From contig NZ_BAFV01000123.1 in assembly GCF_000308515.1 (NCBI RefSeq), positions 1 to 64,000 of the forward strand: a DNA stretch of 64,000 nt, in the 5' to 3' direction. How positions within the stretch are numbered: the first letter of the stretch is position 1; each line of letters starts with the position of its first letter. The translations under genes and the position numbers were made by a program. The stretch is from Nocardia carnea NBRC 14403 (GTDB lineage: Bacteria; Actinomycetota; Actinomycetes; Mycobacteriales; Mycobacteriaceae). Shown here in pieces: positions 44,391 to 52,271 of the stretch. The notes beneath the pieces are model-generated. The model did no database searches. It was not told the origin of the DNA and worked only from the letters and a program-made list of their open reading frames with translations.

Positions 44391-45685
44391 CGAGGCTTTC
44401 CTTTCTTGTCTACAATGCCTGCATTCACCAAACCGTTTTGCTGTTCCTCGCTCAGCTGCTCCCATGTGCGTTTATGCCCATGATATATTCCGGTTTGGTC
44501 GAAAGTCATATCAAATATAGCAAATTCACCAGTAGTTGGATCGTATCCTACCCGTCGCGTGGTTTCATCGCTGAACCGCACAGAATTATCCAGGGTATGC
44601 TGGGGGTTCGTCGGTTCGGGTGCAGCCTTGCCTCTCTGTTTCGGTCCGTGTTTCGAGGATGGCTCGAATATCAGCGCCGGCTTAGAAATGATTGCGGCAA
44701 GTTCGGCAGTGATGGGTCCGACGTCGGGCAGCATATTGAATTCTTTGGTATCCCCGGCAGCTCCATCGGCGAGCATGACAAGACCCAGGACTTCGGCGAG
44801 TTCACTGATGGCGTAGGCATCCTCGATCGCCTTGAGGGTCCGCAGCACAAGGTTACCGACGGCGGTCGTACCGGCAGCGAGACTGCCGCCGAAACTGAGC
44901 CATGACACGGCAACTGAGATGCCGATCGTGATACCGATTTCGTAGAGGAGACCTTCGACTTCGGTTACAACGAGTTCGCTGACATCTATGGTGGCAGTGC
45001 GATAGTTGGTCACCAGTCCACCCATGTAGGGAGCCGATTCGACCAGCCTTTGGGCCCCCGCCTTCAAGGTTCCGAAATGGTCCGCGATCCGCTGTGCGGT
45101 GACAGGCTCATCCAGGCCGGCCAGTAAGTCGGCGATCGCTGCAATTCGGGAGGCGGCGTTGAGGACGGCCTGATGCTTGCCGAAGGTGTCCCACGTCGTG
45201 CCAGCGGTGGCGAGTTTGTCGATGTCTCCGTTGGGCAGTTTGCCGAATTTAGCGGTTACCTTCCAGACGAGTTCGTCGAAGAACGCGCCTACTCCGCCTC
45301 CGTCATGGCGCAGGCCGTTGCCGTTGTCGGCGACCGAGGTCGGGATCTGAACGTCGTGGACCGACATCTCAACGATGTAAGGCCGATCAGGTTGGCCGTT
45401 GTTCGCTTTTCCATGTATGTATCCGAGGGCGCGTAGCAGGTATCCGAAGTTGGTGAGTGCATCGGCGAGGTTGGTGCACAACTGCATGATTGCTTCTGCG
45501 TGTTTGTCGTACGCTTCGCCCCACTGCTTGCATCCGGGGGCGTCGCCCGCCATACCCGCGCATTGCCCCTTGACATCATCGTGAAGGGGCTTGTCCGCGA
45601 TGCGAAGTTCAGCAGCGAGATCGAGGCATTTCTGCGCTGCGTCGTAGTAGGTATGCCAGTCGACCTCGTACTTTGGATCGCCCAC
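44387..45685 (-). CDS. Type VII-secreted polymorphic toxin
   Basis: 432 residues. The first 90 are a WXG100/LXG-like helical hairpin (VDWHTYYDAAQKCLDLAAEL ... QWGEAYDKHAEAIMQLCTNL). The middle has a hydrophobic stretch (LLYEIGITIGISVAVSWLSF) and a helical linker. The last 65 residues form a compact candidate toxin: RRVGYDPTTGEFAIFDM, GIYHGHKRTWEQLSEEQQNG and LVNAGIVDKKGKPR. The HGH and acidic/basic pattern suggest a nuclease, which is inference. GTG 45685 overlaps the preceding stop (TAGTG). It sits in a four-gene module with two WXG100-like genes upstream and a HEAT gene downstream. Confidence 0.75.
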   Translation of the reverse strand: MGDPKYEVDWHTYYDAAQKCLDLAAELRIADKPLHDDVKGQCAGMAGDAPGCKQWGEAYDKHAEAIMQLCTNLADALTNFGYLLRALGYIHGKANNGQPDRPYIVEMSVHDVQIPTSVADNGNGLRHDGGGVGAFFDELVWKVTAKFGKLPNGDIDKLATAGTTWDTFGKHQAVLNAASRIAAIADLLAGLDEPVTAQRIADHFGTLKAGAQRLVESAPYMGGLVTNYRTATIDVSELVVTEVEGLLYEIGITIGISVAVSWLSFGGSLAAGTTAVGNLVLRTLKAIEDAYAISELAEVLGLVMLADGAAGDTKEFNMLPDVGPITAELAAIISKPALIFEPSSKHGPKQRGKAAPEPTNPQHTLDNSVRFSDETTRRVGYDPTTGEFAIFDMTFDQTGIYHGHKRTWEQLSEEQQNGLVNAGIVDKKGKPR

Positions 45686-45975
45686 TACTCCAGCAACTTC
45701 CGGTTGAACTCGATGGCACTGGTGTATTCGTCATATGCTTCGCGAGCGGCGGTGCTCATATCGGTCACCCCGGTCACGAATTCGCGCGCTCCTACCGACC
45801 ACAGTGCGTGAGCGTCCCGATACGCGGCTGCGGCGACCGCTTCCCATACGCCGTCGATATTCGCGACCTTGTCGTCGATCAAATCGAGTTGCTCGGTGAG
45901 GTGGGACGCAAGGTCGGCCAGGTGGATTGCGAGTTGATCAAGGCGCGCGAGGTCGACTTTGAAAGCTGATTTCAT
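45685..45975 (-). CDS. WXG100-like protein B
   Basis: 96 residues, two helices around a GVWEAVAAAAY turn in place of WXG. N-terminal helix FKVDLARLDQLAIHLADLAS, C-terminal helix VTGVTDMSTAAREAYDEYTS. It is the size and shape of ESX substrates or chaperone partners. It overlaps the previous gene by 4 bases and the toxin gene by one. It probably pairs with WXG100 protein A or helps deliver the toxin. Confidence 0.75.
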   Translation of the reverse strand: MKSAFKVDLARLDQLAIHLADLASHLTEQLDLIDDKVANIDGVWEAVAAAAYRDAHALWSVGAREFVTGVTDMSTAAREAYDEYTSAIEFNRKLLE

Positions 45976-46301
45976 AGATTCAGGCTCGAGATATGCTGTG
46001 ATGTTGCGGAGTCGGTGGCCTCGTAAGTGTCCGACTGAACACCGAGTTTCTCGGCCATGCCATCCAACGCTTGCAGGATCTTCAATCCGCCGTCACGGAG
46101 TTCGGCCCAGCCGCCGAAGAATTCATCCGAACGATCGCCGTTCCAGCCGTCATCGAGCAGAGCATCTACCTCGATGCTGGCTGTTTCCAGTCCGGAGCGG
46201 AGATTCTGAGCTATATCGGCGACGAACTGCCCGACCGTTCGAACCTCTTCTGGCACAACAGTAATGCTGGAATATTGCGGTTCTCCCCCTGAATCAACCA
46301 T
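45972..46301 (-). CDS. WXG100 protein A (ESX family)
   Basis: 109 residues from ATG 46301. The WXG turn is clear in LLDDGWNGDRSDEFFGGWAE between two helices (GQFVADIAQNLRSGLETASI and LKILQALDGMAEKLGVQSDT). GTG 46256 (VPEEVRTVG) is a possible shorter start and would give the usual length of about 94. It is the first gene of the toxin module. No ESX secretion ATPase is encoded nearby, so a secretion system elsewhere would be needed. Confidence 0.8.
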   Translation of the reverse strand: MVDSGGEPQYSSITVVPEEVRTVGQFVADIAQNLRSGLETASIEVDALLDDGWNGDRSDEFFGGWAELRDGGLKILQALDGMAEKLGVQSDTYEATDSATSQHISSLNL

Positions 46302-46401
46302 GAACTCAAGGCTACGAGGGGCACTTGGTCCGCGCAACCTGTTCAAGTCCGGCATTACGCTGCGGGAGCCGTCATCGCCCCACTCAGAACCCGCTTGCCT
46401 C

Positions 46402-47604
46402 CTACTGGCCCACACCGCACCACGCGGCGAACCCGCGCAGACTCTCTGTACTCCGTGCTTCTTGCCGAGCCAGCACCCGGACGGTTTCGTGCACCATCGG
46501 GTGGTATCTGGTTTGGATCGGCGCGATCTTCCGTGCGGTGTTCAACGCGTCCAAGGTCTTGGCCCGGTCACCGTGTAGTAGGAACGCACGGGCAAGGTCG
46601 ATATACAAGTGGCCGGCGCGGGACTTCGGGGTGTTCGGCGGGAGTATCAGGTTTTCGGCGCGTTTGATCGCTTTGGTTCCGTCGAGCATTTCCACGGCCA
46701 AGCCGACCGACCAGATGGCCGTATTCGTCCGGCCGAAGTTCATCACGGGATCATGAAAATCCGCGGTCCCGACTCGCGTGGCCGTCGACTGCGCCTCTGT
46801 CAGGTGGGCATCCGCGGCATCACGATTCCGCGAGCGGGCCGCAGCAAGACCGGACTGTAGATGCAGGGTTCCCCAGGAGATCTGGCTTTCGAGGTCGGTT
46901 GCGTCGATGTCCGACTCGAGATCACCCCGGCACTGGTCGAGGTAGGCCGTGGCCGTATTCCAATCACCCGCCGAGGTCAGCACCGAAGCCCGATGGAACT
47001 GCGCACAGGCTGTCCACAGACGCGACCCCGCCATCGAGGCCGCCCACGCCATACGCTCGACTGCCAGCGTGGCCAGATCGGTGTACCCGAGTTTGTGCGC
47101 CAGGCTCCGTGACGAGGTGTACAGCTCGCACAGCAACAGGAAACCTCGTTCCCGCTCCCGTCCCTGCGTGCCGTGGACCAGGGCGCGGACCTCGGTCAGC
47201 AGTGCGGGCAGATCGCTGGACAGCCGGTAGAAGTTCGTTTCCCGCCGATGTTTCCGAATCTGTTCGACCTGCGCTGCGATGGCTGCGAACGGTCGGACCA
47301 CGATTTCGGGCGCCGGTAGATCGTGGGCCGCGAGCTCGACACGGATCACAGCGATACCTGCGGCGACGTCGCTCTGCTCGGTATTGGTTCGGGGATACGG
47401 CTGTCCCAGCAACTCGGCAGGCGCCACCTTCAGGGCTCGCGCACACGACGATACGAACGCCGCGCTCGCGGGCGCCCGACCCTGTTCGACCGCGCGCACC
47501 AAGGACACCGAGACATGCGCTTCGGTGGCAAGCCGCGGTTGTGACCAGCCGAGGATCTTCCGCATCTCCGCGACGCGCTGGCCGACGCCGATCTGTGTGC
47601 TCAT
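46402..47604 (-). CDS. XRE-family regulator with TPR-like region
   Basis: 400 residues. The N-terminal helix-turn-helix is VAEMRKILGWSQPRLATEAH followed by VSVSLVRAVEQGRA. The long C-terminal part is helical and repeats TPR-like pairs (LGYTDLATLAVERMAWAAS, DWNTATAYLDQCRGDLESD, RNRDAADAHLTEAQSTATRV). Such regulators are abundant in actinobacteria and often sense a peptide or protein. ATG 47604 has GGGAAG upstream. It is divergent from a cluster of three tiny genes that it may control. Confidence 0.85.
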   Translation of the reverse strand: MSTQIGVGQRVAEMRKILGWSQPRLATEAHVSVSLVRAVEQGRAPASAAFVSSCARALKVAPAELLGQPYPRTNTEQSDVAAGIAVIRVELAAHDLPAPEIVVRPFAAIAAQVEQIRKHRRETNFYRLSSDLPALLTEVRALVHGTQGRERERGFLLLCELYTSSRSLAHKLGYTDLATLAVERMAWAASMAGSRLWTACAQFHRASVLTSAGDWNTATAYLDQCRGDLESDIDATDLESQISWGTLHLQSGLAAARSRNRDAADAHLTEAQSTATRVGTADFHDPVMNFGRTNTAIWSVGLAVEMLDGTKAIKRAENLILPPNTPKSRAGHLYIDLARAFLLHGDRAKTLDALNTARKIAPIQTRYHPMVHETVRVLARQEARSTESLRGFAAWCGVGQ

Positions 47605-47767
47605 GGCTTCCCATCCTGTGTCGTCTCGTGCCAACAGCATGACAAAAAGGCTTGGCAGTTCACAGAGCTCGCTTGATCGAACCTGAAACCAGCCTCGGGG
47701 CGGGGCTGGATCAGAGGCCCGCTCCGGGTGCCATCCATACATCGAAGACCGGGGATAGGGGAGCGTC

Positions 47768-47917
47768 ATGAACAGCGAACTGCCGACCAGAGACCGAGGC
47801 GCGACCGACATCCCCAGCGGGGAACCCTGGATATCCCCGACCACCATCGGGCAGCTGGAGAACCTCCTGAAGGTAATGTGCCGGTGGGCCGAAGCCGCCG
47901 AGAAGCGCCATGTCTGA
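47768..47917 (+). CDS. Small protein, 49 residues
   Basis: It begins MNSELPTRDRGATDIP and contains PTTIGQLENLLKVMCRWAEA followed by AEKRHV. It has no membrane segment. It is the first of three overlapping small genes divergent from the XRE regulator; its end overlaps the next start by 8 bases. No family was recognised. The protein-like composition and tight packing make it likely to be real. Confidence 0.6.
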   Translation: MNSELPTRDRGATDIPSGEPWISPTTIGQLENLLKVMCRWAEAAEKRHV

Positions 47918-48239
47918 CGGAAAACTCCGGGCTGCGGCGGTCGCGCTGATCCGTCTGGACATCCCGGCACGCGGTATCGACCTGGGGGAACTCGCCGCAA
48001 GGCACGGATACCGGCTGGTGTACGCGGTTAAGACCGATACCAGCCCCCTGCTCGCCATCTATGCGCTGGCCAGACATGCGGCCGAGACCGGAGCGGAAGC
48101 GGTGGTGGTGCCGAGCTTCGAACATGCCGACGACCTACGTCACCTCATCACCGAGAACGCTGCCTTGATCACGCCGATGCAGCTCTATCCGCGCGGCTAT
48201 CGCTGGCCCGGTATGAGTTTCGAGCGAGGACAAAGTTGA
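47910..48239 (+). CDS. Conserved-looking hypothetical protein, 109 residues
   Basis: Features: RAAAVALIRLDIPARGIDLG, ELAARHGYRLVYAVKTDTSP, EAVVVPSFEHADDLRHLITE and NAALITPMQLYPRGYRWPGM. The order strand-helix-strand with xxxRLD near the start recalls the N-terminal fold of serine recombinases, but the catalytic serine is missing. I believe similar proteins occur beside XRE genes in Nocardia, but cannot check this. It overlaps both neighbours. Confidence 0.6.
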   Translation: MSDGKLRAAAVALIRLDIPARGIDLGELAARHGYRLVYAVKTDTSPLLAIYALARHAAETGAEAVVVPSFEHADDLRHLITENAALITPMQLYPRGYRWPGMSFERGQS

Positions 48240-48313
48240 TGACGGCCGACACCGCACTTCTGTTACTGGTGCTCTCGCTGATCGGTCTCACGATCGCGCT
48301 GTGCCTGTGCTGA
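48239..48313 (+). CDS. 24-residue hydrophobic peptide
   Basis: ATG 48239 overlaps the preceding TGA by one base. The peptide is MTADTALLLLVLSLIGLTIA followed by LCLC: a single membrane span ending in two cysteines. It could be a membrane-tethered signal, a toxin-like peptide or a small subunit. Support is limited to the overlap and its clear composition. Confidence 0.4.
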   Translation: MTADTALLLLVLSLIGLTIALCLC

Positions 48314-48344
48314 TGATCAGTGAGTGCAGGTCACGGCATCTGAC

Positions 48345-48530
48345 GATATTGCCCCCAGCGAGACGCTCATCCTGGGCGCGGCCATCCGATGTGGGATGGT
48401 GCCCTGATCGGGCTCATCTTCCTGGTCGTGGGTGCTCTGCCGGGCTGCCTCATCGGTGCCAGTCAACGGCGGCCTGGTGATGAACGGCCAGGGGATTCTG
48501 TCGCCTCGGTAATAGAGCCTGTCGGGCACC
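48345..48530 (+). pseudogene. Partial copy of the 3' end of gene 50627-51181
   Basis: The sequence follows 51011-51192 closely, including AGACGCTCATCCTGGGCGCG and ATGAACGGCCAGGGGATTCT, but carries indels that break the frame. Only the part encoding the membrane-hairpin C-terminus is present. Confidence 0.85.
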
Positions 48531-48697
48531 GAGCCCGAGCTCGTCGCCGAACGCAACTTACCGACAAGCCGGGCCCGGACGAGATCCGCGCAGGTGAGGT
48601 ATAGCGCCGGTATGGCCGATAGTGCCCATCTGGCCGGCCTCCTATAAGCGTCCTTGTTCGGGGTGGACATGGGTGGTTGATATCAGTTAGAACGAAT

Positions 48698-48714
48698 TGC
48701 TATCGTTGATAGCA
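48698..48714. promoter_or_regulatory. Operator palindrome upstream of VapBC module 2
   Basis: TGCTATC and GATAGCA are perfect arms around GTT, 50 bases before the antitoxin start. Confidence 0.7.
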
Positions 48715-48764
48715 TCTAAAGTCAATCTGTACCAGTGATGGCGTTTGAGAGGGGATGATAGCGG

Positions 48765-49022
48765 ATGAAGAATGTGACGATCCGGAAATTGAGTGACGAG
48801 GTACACCGCGCTATCCACCAACGCGCGGCCATGCACGGTCGCAGCATCGAAGCCGAAATGCGCGCGATCCTGACCGAGGCGGTACAGCCGCCCGAGCGGA
48901 TCAAGCTCGGCACGCTGCTCGCGAGTGTTATCAGCGAAGAGAACCGGATCACCGAAGACGAACAGGCCGCGTATTTCGGCCGCGACAAGACGCCGGCCGA
49001 ACCAACGGTGTTCGGCCAGTGA
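48765..49022 (+). CDS. FitA/VapB-type antitoxin
   Basis: 85 residues. The N-terminus KNVTIRKLSDEVHRAIHQRA is a ribbon-helix-helix, and AAMHGRSIEAEMRAILTEAV is the typical FitA-like helix. The tail would bind the toxin. ATG 48765 is preceded by a GGATG-rich leader without a strong SD. It overlaps the toxin gene by 4 bases (GTGA). Autorepression at 48698-48714 is inferred. Confidence 0.88.
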   Translation: MKNVTIRKLSDEVHRAIHQRAAMHGRSIEAEMRAILTEAVQPPERIKLGTLLASVISEENRITEDEQAAYFGRDKTPAEPTVFGQ

Positions 49023-49435
49023 TCATCCTGGACACCAACGTCATCAGCGAACCCACCACCAAGGCCCCGAACGAACGGGTCACGGGGTGGCTGGATGCTC
49101 AGGCAATCGAGACCTTGTACCTGTCGGCGGTCACCGTCGGCGAACTCCGATACGGCATCGCGGCGATGCCCGAAGGCCGCCGTCGCGACGAGTTCGCCGA
49201 TTGGCTGGAGACCTACACCCTGCCTGCGTTCGCCGGGCGCATCCTGGCCTACGACCTGGACGCCACCGCGGAATACGCTCGCCTCATGTCGCGAGCCCGT
49301 GCCACCGGGTCGGCTATCGCCACCGCCGACGGCATGATCGCCGCCACGGCGGCCGCCGCGGGCTTCACCGTCGCCACCCGCGACACCTCGCCGTTCGAGG
49401 CCGCCGGAGTGCCCACAATCGACCCTTGGCAATAA
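49019..49435 (+). CDS. vapC: VapC PIN-domain toxin
   Basis: 138 residues. It has a canonical PIN domain: ILDTNVISE with the first Asp, SAVTVGELRYGIAAMPEG with the Glu, GSAIATADGMIAATAAAAG with the third acidic residue, and FTVATRDTSPF. It is a Mg2+-dependent RNase of the FitB/VapC group. GTG 49019 overlaps the antitoxin stop. The frame is intact, so the pair is probably active. Confidence 0.92.
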   Translation: MIILDTNVISEPTTKAPNERVTGWLDAQAIETLYLSAVTVGELRYGIAAMPEGRRRDEFADWLETYTLPAFAGRILAYDLDATAEYARLMSRARATGSAIATADGMIAATAAAAGFTVATRDTSPFEAAGVPTIDPWQ

Positions 49436-49510
49436 CGCCCGCAACGCTTTTCGCCGCCGCGGGCAAGCCTCGCGCGAGGGAGTTCGACGGCAACGCGGTA
49501 CAGCCGGGCC

Positions 49511-49568
49511 GTGAGGCCATGGGGTGCCGGTGATATGCGGTGACGGCCTACGCTTCTGTCGGCAGTGG
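49511..49568 (+). repeat. Diverged copy of the DUF2306 gene 3' end
   Basis: Matches 43991-44047 in order and spacing, with substitutions and small indels. It lies downstream of the VapC gene. Confidence 0.5.
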
Positions 49569-49581
49569 CGGGGGTTGCTGA

Positions 49582-50180
49582 TCAGGGGCGATGGAGGGCG
49601 TCGAAAGTAATGGCGAGGGTGACCGGCGTATCCAGGACCAAGGCGGTGCGGTGGACTTTGTGGGGCATGTACCGTAATCCGGACCAGTCGAGGCGGTATT
49701 CCTCGATACGGTCGATGGTTTCCCAGGTCTTGTCGAAGTGGACGACTAAATAACCGGGAATACCGGTGCGCCCATACAGTCTGTGTTGCTCGGTGGTATC
49801 GGAATCGACCGTGCTTTTCGAAGCGACTTCGACAACCAGGGCGATATGGCGCGGACGGTGTTCACGTCGTAGGGTTCGCAGTCCCGGACGAAGATATCCG
49901 GGTAGCGGACATTGAGCCGGTGATCGGCCCGGTGATCGTCCGCGTCGGCGAAACGGACAGCGGTATCAGAACCTATCCGCAGACACGGGCCGGTGGGGTC
50001 GCGAGCGTCCTCCAGCGCGGCGGCAAGGCGGCGCACTACTCGACTGTGCGCATCGCTCTGTGCCATCAAGCGCACGGCGAGGCCGTCCACGATCTCGACA
50101 TCGCCGAATGTGCCGCTGAGGTCATCCGGCTCGGCATCCAGGAACTCTTCAGGAGTGATCCGAGGCTGTGATGCTGTCAC
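49582..50180 (-). pseudogene. Uma2-family nuclease, frameshifted
   Basis: The N-terminal part (ITPEEFLDAEPDDLSGTFGD, GLAVRLMAQSDAHSRVVRRL, NVRYPDIFVRDCEPYD) and, after a one-base shift near 49860, the part with HIALVVEVASKSTVDSDTTE together form a Uma2 (PF05685) restriction-endonuclease-like domain. The expected D...ExK core is split between the frames. The function of Uma2 proteins is not settled. The gene is probably inactive. Confidence 0.75.
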
Positions 50181-50626
50181 AGTCAGCTCCTCGTGGATTC
50201 AGCGGCTGTCCGCAGGGATCGACCTGCGGAAATGCTGATGGAAGACTACCAGCGGACCTGGATATCAGCTTGTCTCGGTGTACTGGCTGCGACCATGGCC
50301 TGCTGGGCACCCGCCGGAATGCCAGGTGCCGTGGCGGCGCGGTTTCATCAAATCGCCGCGATGGGCGCGACCGTCGAGGTTGCGGCCCCGGAAGACCATC
50401 GGTGCGGCGATAGCGGGACTGTATCCCCAGAGCTGACAAATTCGAACGGCAGCGTTGTCCGGCGGGAGTTCGAGAAAGACATGGACTACAGGTGTGTCCC
50501 GGTACGTGTTGCCTGTCTCTTGTACGCAAATCATGAAGCAGTGAAGGAGATTTCGGTAATGAAACGCTCCGGATATGCGATCATCCACACGATCGATCTG
50601 CACTTCGAACACAGATAGGGAAAACA
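50181..50626. other. Gap without a supported gene
   Basis: One plus-strand frame stays open (50193-50618), but its sequence is not protein-like overall and has no ribosome-binding site. The promoter of the secreted protein gene at 50627 should lie in its right part. Confidence 0.4.
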
Positions 50627-51181
50627 ATGAAATTCGCCAAAATCGCCGCAACGGCGTTGCTTTCCACTGCGGCCGTCGGCGTGATGGCCGGTACGGCACA
50701 CGGTGAGGCGAATATGGTGCATCCGGTAGCCGGGAAAGTGGACGGAAATGTGGGGTACTCGATGGCGTGGTCGCCGGACCGCTCCAGCGCGACCACCACT
50801 CTGGCATCGGGGAATTTCGAAGTCACTCCGGATTCGGTCGAGGTTGTCGCGGCCGACGGTGAAGTGCTGGAACAGGTACCCCTGGTGTATCAGGTCGCGG
50901 GTCAGGAGGTCCGTCTCGATGCGCAGTTGGATGCGGCCGGAACCTCCCTGACCATCGACCGTCCCGCATCCGCCGCGAGCGGTGCGCCGGTGCCGGCTGC
51001 GCCGCTGAAGGATATCGCCAGTAACGAGACGCTCATCCTGGGCGCGGCCATCGGGTGTGGGATCGGTGCCCTGATCGGGCTCGTCCTTCTGATCGTGGGT
51101 GCCCTGCCCGGTTGCCTCGTCGGTGCCATCGTCAACGGCGGCCTGGTGATGAACGGCCAGGGGATTCTGCCGCCTCGGTAA
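50627..51181 (+). CDS. Exported protein with C-terminal membrane hairpin
   Basis: 184 residues. The signal peptide is KFAKIAATALLSTAAVGVMA with an AHG-EA cleavage site. A soluble region follows (YSMAWSPDRSSATTTLASGN, VPLVYQVAGQEVRLDAQLDA), then a Gly-rich membrane hairpin (LILGAAIGCGIGALIGLVLL and IVGALPGCLVGAIVNGGLVM). GGGAAAA precedes ATG 50627. I have the impression such proteins are common in Nocardia but of unknown role. A broken copy of its 3' end lies at 48345-48530. Confidence 0.78.
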   Translation: MKFAKIAATALLSTAAVGVMAGTAHGEANMVHPVAGKVDGNVGYSMAWSPDRSSATTTLASGNFEVTPDSVEVVAADGEVLEQVPLVYQVAGQEVRLDAQLDAAGTSLTIDRPASAASGAPVPAAPLKDIASNETLILGAAIGCGIGALIGLVLLIVGALPGCLVGAIVNGGLVMNGQGILPPR

Positions 51182-51270
51182 TCGAGCCTGCCTGGCGGTT
51201 CGTCTGAACCTAGCCCCGGCATCCGGTGCTGCTGAGCGCAGGCGTGTGGCATCGGCACCTCGATGAGAGA

Positions 51271-51395
51271 GATGCCCTCGTCGACCCGAGTCGGCGAGGG
51301 CATCACCAGGACTCGGGCTGTCAGATCACCGGAGCCGGCCTCGACGGCTTCGATGATGCGGGCGCACATGACGGCGTCCACCGAGCCGGCCTCGC
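51271..51395 (-). pseudogene. Partial copy of the carboxylase gene 3' end and its terminator
   Basis: A hairpin (51271-51304, GATGCCCTCG ... CGAGGGCATC) is followed by bases encoding, on the minus strand, GSVDAVMCARIIEAVEA. Both match 52186-52220 and the last codons of the carboxylase gene at 52272-52348. The second hairpin of the original is missing. The fragment lies on the far side of VapBC module 3. Confidence 0.82.
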
Positions 51396-51440
51396 CGCCC
51401 ACGCCCAGTAAATAACCCGCCAGCAGGTATGCACGAGATA

Positions 51441-51465
51441 GTACATGTGCTAAACATGGTACATG
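51441..51465. promoter_or_regulatory. Operator-like palindrome of VapBC module 3
   Basis: GTACATGT and ACATGGTAC are near-perfect arms separated by 5 bases, ending at the antitoxin start codon. As with module 1, there is no Shine-Dalgarno sequence. Confidence 0.6.
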
Positions 51466-51696
51466 TCGATGAAACGGACGAATGTCTATGCCGATGCCGA
51501 CGACCTTGCCCTGATCAAAGAGGCAGCCAGGCGGCGTGGCCGTTCCGAGGCCGAGATCATCCGCGAGGGCATACACCTGGCGGCATTGTCGTATCGGGTC
51601 TGGGATGATCCGGACGAATGGCCGAAGGTCTCCGGTGGCGGCGAGCCGGCGACCAAAGAGGAGATTCGGCGGGCAGTGGCAGACGGTCAGTGCTAG
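51463..51696 (+). CDS. VapB-type antitoxin
   Basis: 77 residues with a ribbon-helix-helix start (MKRTNVYADADDLALIKEAA) and RRRGRSEAEIIREGIHLAAL, then an acidic tail (WDDPDEWPKVSGGGEPATKE). It overlaps the toxin gene by 7 bases. The transcript is probably leaderless. It would neutralise the following PIN toxin and repress the operon. Confidence 0.85.
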   Translation: MSMKRTNVYADADDLALIKEAARRRGRSEAEIIREGIHLAALSYRVWDDPDEWPKVSGGGEPATKEEIRRAVADGQC

Positions 51697-52124
51697 TCGT
51701 CGCCGACACCTCCGGTTTGCTGGCGGCGTTCGACCGGGACTCTCCGGATTCCAGCGCTTGTGAAGAGGTGCTGCGTGAGGCCGGAACGGTTGTAGTGTCG
51801 CCCATGGTTCTGACCGAACTCGATCATTTGACTCGTCGCAGATTCGGGGGGCCTCAACGTGTCGTGGTGATGAACTTCGTGTTCTCCCAAGTCGACCGCA
51901 TGCGCTTTCTTGTCCCCGACACCGGTCGTGATGTCCTCGGCGTAGCCAGAGAAGTACAGCAACGCTACGCCGGCCTCGATCTCGACCTGGCGGATGCGGT
52001 CAACGTGGCCCTCGCGGCCGAGTTCCGCACCACGGACATTCTCACACTCGACCGGCGTGACTTCCGTGCTATCCGGCCGCTCGTGGCCGCAGAAGCGTTC
52101 CGGTTACTTCCCGACGACCGTTGA
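51690..52124 (+). CDS. vapC: VapC PIN-domain toxin
   Basis: 144 residues with PIN motifs VVADTSGLLAAFDRDSPDS, SPMVLTELDHLTRRRFGG, DLADAVNVALAAEFRTTDIL and LTLDRRDF. GTG 51690 lies inside the antitoxin gene, so translation is coupled. The frame is intact. It converges on the carboxylase gene. Confidence 0.9.
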   Translation: MLVVADTSGLLAAFDRDSPDSSACEEVLREAGTVVVSPMVLTELDHLTRRRFGGPQRVVVMNFVFSQVDRMRFLVPDTGRDVLGVAREVQQRYAGLDLDLADAVNVALAAEFRTTDILTLDRRDFRAIRPLVAAEAFRLLPDDR

Positions 52125-52185
52125 AGCCCGACGCAGAGACATACGCGGAGAGCGCCACGACCGTCACGTACATCGCGTAACGACT

Positions 52186-52220
52186 GATGCCCTCGCCGAC
52201 CAAGGGCCGGCGAGGGCATC
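52186..52220. terminator. Hairpin between VapC and the carboxylase gene
   Basis: GATGCCCTCGCCG and CGGCGAGGGCATC pair perfectly over 13 bp with a 9-base loop. It could stop transcription from either side. Confidence 0.75.
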
Positions 52221-52234
52221 AGCGGGACTTCGGC

Positions 52235-52260
52235 GGTGTACCCGGCCTACCGGGTACACC
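52235..52260. terminator. Second hairpin at the end of the carboxylase gene
   Basis: GGTGTACCCGG and CCGGGTACACC pair perfectly over 11 bp with a 4-base loop, 12 bases after the carboxylase stop codon. Confidence 0.8.
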
Positions 52261-52271
52261 GCTAGATCAGA

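Noticed and set aside
44267..44905. Plus-strand frame of 212 codons
   Set aside because: Antisense to the HEAT and toxin genes, which are better supported by overlaps and motifs.
48317..48670. Minus-strand frame in the copied gene fragment
   Set aside because: It overlaps the broken duplicate of the exported-protein gene and has no features of its own.
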